Source: Massilia sp. W12
GTDB taxonomy: Bacteria > Pseudomonadota > Gammaproteobacteria > Burkholderiales > Burkholderiaceae_D
Length of the DNA stretch: 64,000 nt
Direction of reading: 5' to 3'
Assembly (NCBI RefSeq): GCF_037300705.1
Contig: NZ_CP147776.1
Coordinates: 4,216,001-4,280,000, forward strand
A program made the position numbers and the translations under genes. The notes beneath the pieces were generated by a model, which saw only the letters and a program-made list of their open reading frames with translations, did not search any database and was not told the DNA's origin. Positions 25,546 through 34,008 of this stretch are shown one piece after another (positions within the stretch are counted from its first letter, which is position 1; each line of letters begins with the position of its first letter).

Positions 25546-26346
25546 ATGGTTAGCCGTGCAGATCGTGATTTGCCGCCTTTGGAGCAGAACGGCATCCGCT
25601 ATGAAGAAATCCGGGCTGAGTATTGTGAACCGTATGAAAAGCGCAGTGGCTGGATCCGCGCCAGGGATATCGCAAGCGGCGATGTACTGTGGGAATTGCA
25701 GGTTTATCCTGTGTCATATCAAAAAAGAGCGGATAACGGGTTGGGACTGCCTGATGGCCCGGCTGTCCGTGACTGTTTTTTTGAGCGTTTTCGCTGGATG
25801 ACGGATCAGCAACACATCTTGATTGAAAACCGATACCGCGACCGCTATTTGGTCAACATCCACACCCGTGAAGTGCGCCCGGCGACAGATGATGATTTTG
25901 GGCCAGAGCAAATTTACCAGCGCCGCAAACCAACGTGGGTTGCACCGGTTATTTGTAGAAATACAATGTATTACCACGATTTGCAGATGTTTTTTTACGA
26001 CTATCCGGCGCCTGACTATAGTGTTTTAACAGGTATAGATATTAAAACTAATAAGCGCGTTGTATATGAAAAAATATACACCATCCCTTTGCGGGACGAC
26101 CTCGAACATCACGTTCCTGAATCGTATTTTGTTGCACTGGATGTCATGCCAGGAGGACGTGATTTGTACATCAAAAACCAAGACAATGAAGCCTACTTCT
26201 TCGATGTTCGCGAACGCCGTGTGTGGGCTTGCCCTTCCGAGGTTTTACCTAGCTTTTATTACGATCAAGTGCGCCGCCACTGGCGCGCGCGCCTGCGTTT
26301 TTTCTTCCTAGACATCTGGGATTGGATCACCCGGCGGCGCTATTGA
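25546..26346 (+). CDS. Putative immunity protein, tandem copy 1
   Basis: A 266-residue protein starting 13 bases after the protease gene, with a strong AAGGAGG site. Sequence includes LPPLEQNGIRYEEIRAEY, CFFERFRWM, DRYLVNIHTREVRPATDDDF and VMPGGRDLYI, which suggest a beta-rich, perhaps propeller-like domain. The end, RLRFFFLDIWDWITRRRY, is amphipathic to hydrophobic and could contact the membrane. It has no signal peptide. It is homologous over its full length to the next gene. Its position after a putative toxin and its duplication suggest an immunity role; no family is recognised. Confidence 0.6.
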   Translation: MVSRADRDLPPLEQNGIRYEEIRAEYCEPYEKRSGWIRARDIASGDVLWELQVYPVSYQKRADNGLGLPDGPAVRDCFFERFRWMTDQQHILIENRYRDRYLVNIHTREVRPATDDDFGPEQIYQRRKPTWVAPVICRNTMYYHDLQMFFYDYPAPDYSVLTGIDIKTNKRVVYEKIYTIPLRDDLEHHVPESYFVALDVMPGGRDLYIKNQDNEAYFFDVRERRVWACPSEVLPSFYYDQVRRHWRARLRFFFLDIWDWITRRRY

Positions 26347-26371
26347 TCTGGGCGCTTGCAATCATCGCGGC
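26261..26371 (+). repeat. Direct repeat, copy 1 (111 bases)
   Basis: Covers the last 86 bases of immunity-like gene 1 and 25 bases beyond its stop. It matches 27183-27293 at all but two positions. Confidence 0.9.
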
Positions 26372-26385
26372 TTATGTGTTTTTGC

Positions 26386-26445
26386 ATCGTGGATGTAGCG
26401 GCGAGACGCACGCCGCTGGAAATTGCACGCGCCCGGATTAATTAA
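26386..26445 (+). pseudogene. Vestige of the 3' end of a protease-effector gene
   Basis: These 20 codons read IVDVAARRTPLEIARARIN and then TAA. They align without gaps to the last 20 codons of the intact protease gene (25473-25532), which end TPLEIARARII plus TAA. Both vestige and intact end are followed by AAGGA and an immunity-like ATG about 13 bases on. The segment is too short to function and marks a recombination or duplication that brought a toxin tail with the second immunity gene. Confidence 0.8.
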
Positions 26446-26458
26446 GGATGGATGAAAA

Positions 26459-27268
26459 ATGATCAGTAAAGTCCGCAAGGAATTGCCACCTTTGGAACAG
26501 AACGGGGTCCGCTATGAAGAAATCCGGGTTGAGTATTTAGAACCATATGAGCGTCGCAGTGGATGGATGCGCGCAAGGGACATTGTCAGCGATGAAGTAC
26601 TATGGGAGATTCAAGTCTATCGCGTCTCTTACGATGTCGATGAGAGGGGGGGAGACCCGATGGGCATTTACAACGGCCCCGGCTCCATGGACTGTTTCTT
26701 TGAGCGCTTTCGTTGGATGCCGGATCAACAACATATATTGATTGAAAACGGTTATGAGGACCGCTATCTGGTCAACATCCACACCCGTGAAGTGCGCCCG
26801 GCGACGGATGATGATTTTGCGCCTGAACAAATCTATCAACGCCGCAAGCCGAAATGGCTGGAGCCATTGGTTTGCCGCAATACCCTGTACTATCAAGAGT
26901 ACGCGGATTTCTTTAATGGGGACAGTCATCCACGTTCAGGTCTGTTGATCGGGATCGACATCAAAACCCGTGAGTGCGTGCTGCAACGCAGAATTTATAA
27001 AGTCGCACCATACTGCGACGAGTTGGAGCACTACGTCCCGGAATCCTATTTTGTTGAATTCGATATCATGCCCGGCGGACGGGATTTATACATCAGCAAT
27101 CAAGACGACGAAGTGTATTTCTTCGATGTCCGCGAGCGCAAAGTCTGGCAAGCGCCTCCAGATGCTGATCCATCTGAATATTACGATCAAGTACGCCGCC
27201 ACTGGCGCGCGCGCCTGCGTTTTTTCTTCCTCGACATCTGGGATTGGATCACCCGGCGGCGCTATTGA
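26459..27268 (+). CDS. Putative immunity protein, tandem copy 2
   Basis: A 269-residue paralogue of the preceding gene. Shared blocks include LPPLEQNG-RYEEIR, RSGW-RARDI, CFFERFRWM, DQQHILIEN, DRYLVNIHTREVRPATDDDF, PEQIYQRRKP, GIDIKT, VPESYFV and the identical C-terminus. The central part (about residues 58-75 and 140-190) diverges most, as expected where immunity proteins contact variable toxins. The ribosome site is AAGGATGG. A vestige of an effector 3' end lies just upstream, so this copy may protect against a different allele of the toxin. Confidence 0.6.
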   Translation: MISKVRKELPPLEQNGVRYEEIRVEYLEPYERRSGWMRARDIVSDEVLWEIQVYRVSYDVDERGGDPMGIYNGPGSMDCFFERFRWMPDQQHILIENGYEDRYLVNIHTREVRPATDDDFAPEQIYQRRKPKWLEPLVCRNTLYYQEYADFFNGDSHPRSGLLIGIDIKTRECVLQRRIYKVAPYCDELEHYVPESYFVEFDIMPGGRDLYISNQDDEVYFFDVRERKVWQAPPDADPSEYYDQVRRHWRARLRFFFLDIWDWITRRRY

Positions 27269-27293
27269 TCTGGGCGCTTGCAATCATCGCGGC
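27183..27293 (+). repeat. Direct repeat, copy 2 (111 bases)
   Basis: Near-identical partner of 26261-26371, in the same position relative to immunity-like gene 2, including 25 bases of the 3' flank. Confidence 0.9.
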
Positions 27294-27613
27294 ATCAGTC
27301 CGGCATGACTGATTAAGCACAGATTCGCTGATCCAACAAGAGAAATTTATATCTAAAACAATTTTAAAATTCAAATACATATTAAAAAGATATTTTTTGA
27401 TATTTGACATGGATATATGTAGTATATTTATGCACCGGGCCAGCACCCTCTTTGCGCCACGCTCCGCAGCAAACTGACTGCCGTAATGCGCATCATGGAG
27501 CAGGCCGCAAATCTGCCTCAGCACGCTGACAAACACCCTTCCGCCATATGTCCCCATCTGGCGGCGGCTGGCGTGCGCCCTGAAGCAATACATACTAATA
27601 AGGAATCATATCC
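27294..27613. other. Leader region of collagenase gene 1
   Basis: A 320-base gap. The first half is very AT-rich and holds an element shared with the second collagenase gene. The remainder is a ~180-base GC-richer untranslated leader. No other gene is seen. Confidence 0.5.
27399..27433 (+). promoter_or_regulatory. Conserved upstream element of collagenase gene 1
   Basis: A 35-base stretch beginning GATATTTGACATGGATAT matches 28 of 35 bases at 30209-30243 upstream of the paralogous gene. It includes a TTGACA hexamer at 27404-27409 and TATATTTAT about 14 bases later. It is probably the promoter or a shared regulator site. Confidence 0.6.
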
Positions 27614-29935
27614 ATGTATCAGCACCACATTACCCTTGCCGGCAAAGGCTCCCTGCTGTCCAGCGCCTTGCTGTTGGCGCTCAGCAATCTGAGCGCCGCC
27701 GCTGTCAGCACCGAAGCAGCGCACAGCGCAGCGCCTGTCAGCGTGGCCGATGCGCATCTGGAATTCGGCGCCGCGCACAGCGGCAAATTGAAACAGGCCC
27801 CGCAGCCGCGCACGCCGCAAACCCTGCCGCCCTCGCTGGAACAAATCAAATATGGTGTGGACGCCAGTAAAAAAGCGCGCACCGATTTGCTGCCACAGGC
27901 AAAAAGCCAGCAACTCGCAGCGCAATTCGCCAATCCTTGCGAAGACATGAATAAGCTGGCCAGCCACAGCGGCGAAGCGCTGGCGGATTATCTGCTCGCC
28001 CTGCCGGATTATGAGTGTCACTATGGCCTGTTCTCATTACCGGCCAGTCAAGCCGCGAAAGTGTTCGCGCCAGCCAACTTCAGCGCGGTGGCGCGCCGTT
28101 TTGCGCTTGAAGCCGGCAAATACGACGCCAGCAATATCAAGCTGGTGAATCTGATTATTTATCTGCGCGCCGGCTATTATCTCTGGTCGGGGAATGTGAT
28201 CGCCAAGCCGGCTGACAGTGTGCGGGACACCCTGCGCCCTGCGCTGTGGAACCTGATCCACAACCCCAATCTGTATAAGCAGAATACGAATGGCCAGTCC
28301 ACGGCAAAAGAAGTTTTCACCATGATCACGAATATCAATGATGAAAATTACTATCTGCCGGCGATGAAAAGCGTGTTCAAGCGCTTCACCAACACGGCAG
28401 ACAATCCAAACGCCAGCGAGAGCTTGAAACAGTATTCCGCCGCCGGCGCGCTGACCGGCGCGCTGACCGTGATGTTTTACGCGCATTACCGCAGCGACGC
28501 CGCGGCAACCCTGAAAAACGACGCCAGCTATCCGCAGACCCTGTACGATTTTGTGCAGAAAAACCGCGCCAAACTGCTCGGCACAAGTCTGGAATATCAA
28601 CTCACTGACGCTGAACGCGAAGCGTTCCGCTTCATGCAATACCCCAGCCAAAGCGCCACGGTGAAACCGATGATCAAGCAAGTGCTGGCCAGCAGTTCAA
28701 TGACAGGGACAGATTCCGGCCTGTGGTTAGGCGCCGCCAGCAGCGTGACGTATTACGACAATGCGAACTGCGCCGAATATGGCGTGTGTCATTTCCAGAG
28801 CAAGCTGGCGGATGCAGTGTTGAAACATAAGCACAGCTGCAGCCCGACCATCCGCATCCGCGCGCAAGCGATGACGGCGCAGCAATTGGCCGACAGCTGC
28901 GCCGCGCTGGCGCAGCAGGAAAGCTATGTGCACAAGATGCTGCAAACCAAAAACAAGCCGGTGGCGAACGACAATAACAGCGCGCTCGAATTGGTGGTGT
29001 TTGATGACTATGAAAATTACAGCAAATACGCGAGCGTGATATATGACATCGACACCAATAATGGCGGCATGTATCTGGAGGGCGACCCATCCAAGGCTGG
29101 CAATCAGGCGCGCTTTATCGCGCATGAGGCGTCCTGGCTGCGCCCCAGCTTCAAGATTTGGAATCTTGAGCATGAATATGTGCACTATCTGGATGGGCGC
29201 TTCAATATGGCCGGCGATTTTGCCGCCAGCACCGCCAAGCCGACCGTCTGGTGGATTGAAGGCATTGCCGAATACATGTCCCTGAAAAACAATAATCAGG
29301 CTTCGATTGACGCCGCCAAGAGCGGGACATATAAGCTTTCGACGATTTTCGGCAACACCTATTCGATGTCCGACTACACTGCGCGCGCTTATCGCTGGGG
29401 TTATATGGCGGCCCGTTTCATGAATGAAAAGCATCGCGCCGACATGGATCAAGTGCTGGCCAAGTTCCGCAGCGGCGACTATAAGGGCTATCAAACTTAT
29501 ATGGAAAATATCGGCACGAAATACGATGCCGAATTCGCCGTCTGGGTCAAGAACGCCAGCACAGCGGGCACGCCGCCGGAACCAAGCGAGCCAAAGCCGA
29601 ATCTGCCGACTTGCAGCACCGCCGCCAATCTGTATCTGGGCAAGAATTGCTCAATTTCCGGCTTCGCTTCCAGCACGCAGACGTATGCGTATATCAATCT
29701 GCCGGCAGGCGCGAAGAATTTGCGCATCTTCACCAACGGCGGCAGCGGCGATGTGGATCTGTACATCTCGCCGGATCATTATCCAAGCAAGACTGCAGCG
29801 GCTTACCGCTCGACCGATGCCGGCAATCAGGAATCCGTCAGCATCGCCGCACCGCAAGCGCGCATCTGGTATTACATTATGCTGGACGCTAAAAAACCGT
29901 TCGCGAATGTGAGCATCAGCGCCACTTACGAGTAA
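27614..29935 (+). CDS. Secreted M9-family collagenase, copy 1
   Basis: A 773-residue protein with a signal peptide (GSLLSSALLLALSNLSAAAV). Residues ~100-400 match the M9 N-terminal (activator) domain: CEDMNKLASHSGEALADYL and NYECHYGLFS-like DYECHYGLFSL. The catalytic zinc site is NLEHEYVHYLDGRF, with the third ligand in WWIEGIAEYMSL. The last ~110 residues are a pre-peptidase C-terminal (PPC) domain (NLRIFTNGGSGDVDLYIS). This is the Vibrio-type M9A architecture, used to degrade collagen outside the cell. ATG 27614 has an AAGGA site. A paralogue lies 550 bases downstream. Confidence 0.92.
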   Translation: MYQHHITLAGKGSLLSSALLLALSNLSAAAVSTEAAHSAAPVSVADAHLEFGAAHSGKLKQAPQPRTPQTLPPSLEQIKYGVDASKKARTDLLPQAKSQQLAAQFANPCEDMNKLASHSGEALADYLLALPDYECHYGLFSLPASQAAKVFAPANFSAVARRFALEAGKYDASNIKLVNLIIYLRAGYYLWSGNVIAKPADSVRDTLRPALWNLIHNPNLYKQNTNGQSTAKEVFTMITNINDENYYLPAMKSVFKRFTNTADNPNASESLKQYSAAGALTGALTVMFYAHYRSDAAATLKNDASYPQTLYDFVQKNRAKLLGTSLEYQLTDAEREAFRFMQYPSQSATVKPMIKQVLASSSMTGTDSGLWLGAASSVTYYDNANCAEYGVCHFQSKLADAVLKHKHSCSPTIRIRAQAMTAQQLADSCAALAQQESYVHKMLQTKNKPVANDNNSALELVVFDDYENYSKYASVIYDIDTNNGGMYLEGDPSKAGNQARFIAHEASWLRPSFKIWNLEHEYVHYLDGRFNMAGDFAASTAKPTVWWIEGIAEYMSLKNNNQASIDAAKSGTYKLSTIFGNTYSMSDYTARAYRWGYMAARFMNEKHRADMDQVLAKFRSGDYKGYQTYMENIGTKYDAEFAVWVKNASTAGTPPEPSEPKPNLPTCSTAANLYLGKNCSISGFASSTQTYAYINLPAGAKNLRIFTNGGSGDVDLYISPDHYPSKTAAAYRSTDAGNQESVSIAAPQARIWYYIMLDAKKPFANVSISATYE

Positions 29936-29943
29936 CACCGCAG

Positions 29944-29973
29944 GCGGCGGCCCGCATTTTGCCGGGCCGCCGC
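29944..29973 (+). terminator. Hairpin after collagenase gene 1
   Basis: The stem GCGGCGGCCC / GGGCCGCCGC (10 bases, loop GCATTTTGCC) starts 9 bases after the stop codon. There is no long T-run. Confidence 0.5.
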
Positions 29974-30486
29974 TCACGCTCCCGCCTCCCTGATCCGCAA
30001 TTTCCATTTGCAGTATTGCACTGCAGCGCAGCCCGCTCCGGCTGCGCGGACAAGCCCGCAGCATGTCCCACGGCATTGCCGCACTATGCCAGTTACCCGT
30101 CCCTCAAAGCAATCATCTGCTTTTCAGTAGCGTAAAAGTAGTAAAAAAACACCTATGCCTGCGCAATATTAGCTGCACAGCAACATCAATATACAAAAAT
30201 TAATTCTAGATATTTCCTGTGGATATGTGTAATATATTTATACGCTGATCGATACATGACGGCGATCTGTTATGGCCAATCCCATAACGCCCCGCTGCAC
30301 CCCCATCAGGGCGCGGCATCTGCGGCGCCAAGCCGTCCCACGCGGGCGGCGCCGGAAAGCACAAAGACCTGCAGCAAGCCGGTCTGCGTCTTTCAACAAG
30401 AAAAACCGCAGCCGCACTGACGGTTGACGGAAATGTGCGCCTGCCGGCGCCCGCTCATAACCATATATAAATACGGAGACATGTCC
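29974..30486. other. Spacer between the collagenase genes
   Basis: About 510 bases without a supported gene. It contains the conserved element at 30209-30243 and a ~240-base leader before the second collagenase start. Confidence 0.5.
30209..30243 (+). promoter_or_regulatory. Conserved upstream element of collagenase gene 2
   Basis: Begins GATATTTCCTGTGGATAT and shares TGGATAT-TGTA-TATATTTAT with 27399-27433. The surrounding leaders are otherwise unalike, so conservation of this stretch suggests function. Confidence 0.6.
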
Positions 30487-32784
30487 ATGCATACAAATCA
30501 CGCCTTTGCAGCCGGTAAGTTCAGCCTGATCGCTGGCAGCCTGATGTTTGCCCTGAGCAGCTATGCCGCCCCCGCGAAAACCCATGCGCCTGCCGTGGTG
30601 GATGCGCATATCGAATTTGGCGCCGCACACGGTGGCGCGCTCAAGCAAGCGGCCAAACCACGCACCCCGCAAACGCTGCCGCCTTCGCTGGAGCAAATCA
30701 AATTCGGCCTGCAGCCTTCCAGCAAACCGCGCACCGATCTGATGCCCAACGCCAAGAATCAAAAACTGGCGGCGCAATTCGCCAACCCCTGTGAAGATAT
30801 GACCAAGCTGGCCAGCTACAGCGGCGAAGCATTGGCTGACTACATCGTCGCGCTGCCGAATTATGAGTGTCACTATGGCCTGTTTTCGCTGTCCGGCAGC
30901 CAGGCCGCGAGCGTGTTCGCGCCAGCTAATTTCGACGCCGTGGCGCGCCGCTTCGCCAGTGAAGCCTCAAAATATGATTCGAGCAATATCAAGCTGGTGA
31001 ATCTGATTATCTATCTGCGCGCCGGCTATTATCTGGCCGGCAACAATGTCATCAGCAAACCGGCGACCAGCGTGCGCGACACCCTGCGCCCCGGAATTTC
31101 CAGCCTGCTGGGTGGTGAAAACCTGTACCGTCACAACACTGCCGGCCCCTCGACTGCCGGCGAAGTGTTCACCATGATCACGAACATGAATGACGAAGGG
31201 TATTTCCTGCCGGCGATGAAAAACGTGGTCAAGCGCTACACCAACAGCGCCGCCAACCCGAACGCCAGCGATGCATTAAACAACCGCACCGGCGCGGGCG
31301 TGATGACCGGCGCTTTGACGGTGATCTATTACAGCCACTGGCGCCCGGAAGCCGCGCAGGCGGTGGAAAATGACAACAGCTATCCGACCGCATTGAATAA
31401 TTTCGTGCAGGCTAACAAAGCCAAGCTGCTCGGCTCGAATAATGAATATCAGTTGACTGACGCGGTGCGTGAAACCTTCCGCTTCATGCAGCATCCGAAT
31501 CAATTCGCCAGCGTCAAGCCGATGCTGAAAAATCTCATGCTCAACAGCTCGATGACCGGGACAGATTCTGCCCTGTGGTTAGCCGGCGCCAACAGCGTGT
31601 ATTACTACGACAATGCGAATTGCGCCGAATACAATGCCTGCGACTACAAAAACAAGCTGGCGAATGTGGTCTTGAAGATCAGCCACAGCTGCAGCCCGAC
31701 CATCCGCATCCGCGCTCAGGAAATGACGGCGCAGCAACTGGCCGACACCTGCGCCGCCCTGGCTGTGCAGGAAAGCTATGTGCACAAAATGCTGCAGACC
31801 AAGAACAAGCCGGTGGCGAATGACAACAATTCTTCGCTCGAACTGGTGGTGTTTGACGATTACAGCAACTACGACAAATACGCCGGCGCGATTTATGACA
31901 TCGACACCAATAACGGCGGCATGTATCTGGAAGGGGATCCGTCGGTGGCCGGCAATCAAGCCCGCTTCATCGCGCACGAAGCATCCTGGGTGCGTCCGAC
32001 TTTCAAGATCTGGAATCTGGAGCATGAATATGTGCACTACCTGGATGGCCGCTTCAATATGTATGGCGATTTCTCCGCCGGCATCGCCAAGCCGACCGTG
32101 TGGTGGATTGAAGGCATTGCCGAATATCTGTCCCTGAAAAACGACAATCAGAAATCGATTGACGCCGCCAAGCTGGGCACTTACAAGCTTTCGACCATCT
32201 TCGGCAACACCTATTCGATGTCGGATTACACCAACCGGGCTTACCGCTGGGGCTATATGGCGGCGCGCTTCATGAATGAAAAACATCGCGGCGATATTGA
32301 TGCGATTCTGCCCAAGTTCCGCGTCGGCGATTACAACGGCTACCAGACTTTTATGACGAATATCGGCACGAAATATGACGCTGAATTCGCCTCCTGGGTG
32401 CAGACCGCGACCACTGCCGGCTTGCCGCCGGAACCTGTGGAGCCGACCCCGGGCTTGCCGACCTGTTCCGGCGCGGCGAATAAGCAGCTGGGTAAAAATT
32501 GCTCGATCCCCGGCTTTGGCTCCAGCAGCGTCAGCTACGCCTATCTGATGTTGCCGTCCGGCGCCAAGAATCTGCGCGTGTTCACCAGCGGCGGCACTGG
32601 CGATGTGGATCTGTACATGTCGCCGTACAGCTACCCGAGCGAAACCTCGGGCCAGCGTTCGACCAATGCCGGCAATAACGAGTCGATCAGCACTGCCGCG
32701 CCGGTCAGCGGGGCCTGGTATTACATCGTGCTCAAAGCCAAGCAACCGTATGCGAATGTGACCTTGAGCGCGACTTACGAGTAA
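30487..32784 (+). CDS. Secreted M9-family collagenase, copy 2
   Basis: A 765-residue paralogue of the gene at 27614. The start at ATG 30487 is chosen because GGAG lies 8 bases upstream; ATG 30481 is too close to it. The signal peptide (FSLIAGSLMFALSSYAA) is followed by the same domain order: M9 N-terminal region (CEDMTKLASYSGEAL), zinc site NLEHEYVHYLDGRF with WWIEGIAEYLSL, and a C-terminal PPC domain (NLRVFTSGGTGDVDLYMS). Both active sites look functional. Differences cluster in the signal peptide, the 200-300 region and the PPC loops, so substrate preference or regulation may differ. A PAS-AraC regulator gene follows. Confidence 0.92.
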   Translation: MHTNHAFAAGKFSLIAGSLMFALSSYAAPAKTHAPAVVDAHIEFGAAHGGALKQAAKPRTPQTLPPSLEQIKFGLQPSSKPRTDLMPNAKNQKLAAQFANPCEDMTKLASYSGEALADYIVALPNYECHYGLFSLSGSQAASVFAPANFDAVARRFASEASKYDSSNIKLVNLIIYLRAGYYLAGNNVISKPATSVRDTLRPGISSLLGGENLYRHNTAGPSTAGEVFTMITNMNDEGYFLPAMKNVVKRYTNSAANPNASDALNNRTGAGVMTGALTVIYYSHWRPEAAQAVENDNSYPTALNNFVQANKAKLLGSNNEYQLTDAVRETFRFMQHPNQFASVKPMLKNLMLNSSMTGTDSALWLAGANSVYYYDNANCAEYNACDYKNKLANVVLKISHSCSPTIRIRAQEMTAQQLADTCAALAVQESYVHKMLQTKNKPVANDNNSSLELVVFDDYSNYDKYAGAIYDIDTNNGGMYLEGDPSVAGNQARFIAHEASWVRPTFKIWNLEHEYVHYLDGRFNMYGDFSAGIAKPTVWWIEGIAEYLSLKNDNQKSIDAAKLGTYKLSTIFGNTYSMSDYTNRAYRWGYMAARFMNEKHRGDIDAILPKFRVGDYNGYQTFMTNIGTKYDAEFASWVQTATTAGLPPEPVEPTPGLPTCSGAANKQLGKNCSIPGFGSSSVSYAYLMLPSGAKNLRVFTSGGTGDVDLYMSPYSYPSETSGQRSTNAGNNESISTAAPVSGAWYYIVLKAKQPYANVTLSATYE

Positions 32785-33064
32785 GCCGCAAGCAGTATGC
32801 GACGCCGCGTGATAGCGGCGGCAAAGAATCTTCCCGTGTCCGGCCGGGATGATGGCCTCAGCCGAGGCTGGCAGTACGCCGGGCTGTATTCTCTTAGTGT
32901 GCGTCTGTTGGGCGGGCTGGCATGTTCTGGCAACATTTGAGCAAGCCACCCGCCTCTTTTTATGGCACACTTCAGATGCGCCCCCAACCCCGCCGCGCTT
33001 CAATATCAGAATCGTTTCTGAGGCGGCCGGGCGTCGTTTATCAGCTTCAATGACAGGAACCGCC

Positions 33065-33850
33065 ATGAACGCAGAACGCCAACAACTCGCCGCCGCCTTG
33101 ACTGACCCATTCTTTGCCGAACATTTGTTCGACGCCTTGCCGGATGTGGTGTTTTTTGTGAAAGACATGGCAGGCCGCTACCTCCTGATCAACCGCACCA
33201 TGGTGGAACGCTGCGGTTACCGCAATAAAGAAGACTTGATCGGCAAGAGTGTGAATCAATTATTTGCGCCGCGTTTCGCCACCCACTACGAGCAGCAAGA
33301 CCAGGCTGTGTTGCAGGAAGGCAAAACGATTTACGATCAGCTCGAATTGCATATCTACCCCAACCATGCGCCCGGCTGGTGCATGACGAATAAATTTCCG
33401 CTGCGCGATGCGCAGGGCAATGTGATCGGCTTGGCCGGCATCTCGCGCGATTTGCACGCGCCGGAAGCCAGCAGCCCGGCGTATCAGAAAATCAGCAAGC
33501 TGGTGGCGTATATCAACCAGCATTTCTTTGAAGATGTGCGAGTGCCTTTTCTGGCCAAGATGGCGCAAATGTCGGTCTCGCAGATCGAGCGCTATTTCTT
33601 AAAGGTGTATCAAATTTCGCCGCGTCAGATGTTGCAGCAAAAGCGCCTGGACGCGGCTTGCAGCATGCTGGCCGGCAAGCAAAGCATCACCGAAATCGCC
33701 GCCGCCTGCGGCTACCAGGACCACAGCGCTTTCGCGCGCCAATTCAAGGCCACGGTGGGCATGACGCCCAGCCAATACCGCGCTTTGCTGGCCGACGGCA
33801 GCGCGCGCGCCACGCCGGGCAGCGCGGTGCGCAGTTTGCGGATTGCGTGA
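33065..33850 (+). CDS. AraC-family regulator with an N-terminal PAS domain
   Basis: A 261-residue protein from ATG 33065 (AGGA upstream). Residues ~15-130 are a PAS domain (LFDALPDVVFFVKDMAGRYLLIN, here split; GISRDLHAPEA end). Residues ~150-250 are an AraC-type pair of helix-turn-helix motifs: FLAKMAQMSVSQIERYF, then ITEIAAACGYQDHSAFARQFKATVGMTPSQYR in sequence. The PAS domain may sense a small ligand or redox state. It sits 280 bases after collagenase 2 on the same strand and may regulate the protease genes, but this is inferred from position only. Confidence 0.88.
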   Translation: MNAERQQLAAALTDPFFAEHLFDALPDVVFFVKDMAGRYLLINRTMVERCGYRNKEDLIGKSVNQLFAPRFATHYEQQDQAVLQEGKTIYDQLELHIYPNHAPGWCMTNKFPLRDAQGNVIGLAGISRDLHAPEASSPAYQKISKLVAYINQHFFEDVRVPFLAKMAQMSVSQIERYFLKVYQISPRQMLQQKRLDAACSMLAGKQSITEIAAACGYQDHSAFARQFKATVGMTPSQYRALLADGSARATPGSAVRSLRIA

Positions 33851-33961
33851 GCGCGTGTGCTGATTGCGGGCATGCCAAAAACCCGTTGACATGGCCGGCG
33901 ACAGCACCACGCTGAAACTGGCTGTACAAATGCGGCAGCTCAGACAAGCAAGCTGCGAATG

Positions 33962-33990
33962 GCGGGGCGGCGCAATGCGTCCCGCCCCGC
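33962..33990. terminator. Hairpin between convergent genes
   Basis: The stem GCGGGGCGG / CCGCCCCGC with an 11-base loop lies between the AraC-type gene and the oppositely read PrnB-like gene. It could end transcripts from either side. Confidence 0.4.
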
Positions 33991-34008
33991 ATGCCTGCCA
34001 GCCTTATC

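Noticed and set aside
31579-33168. A 529-codon open frame on the minus strand
   Set aside because: It lies antisense to the collagenase 2 catalytic domain and beyond; composition is the usual mirror of GC-rich codons (high Ala, Arg, His, Val), with no ribosome site or family motif.
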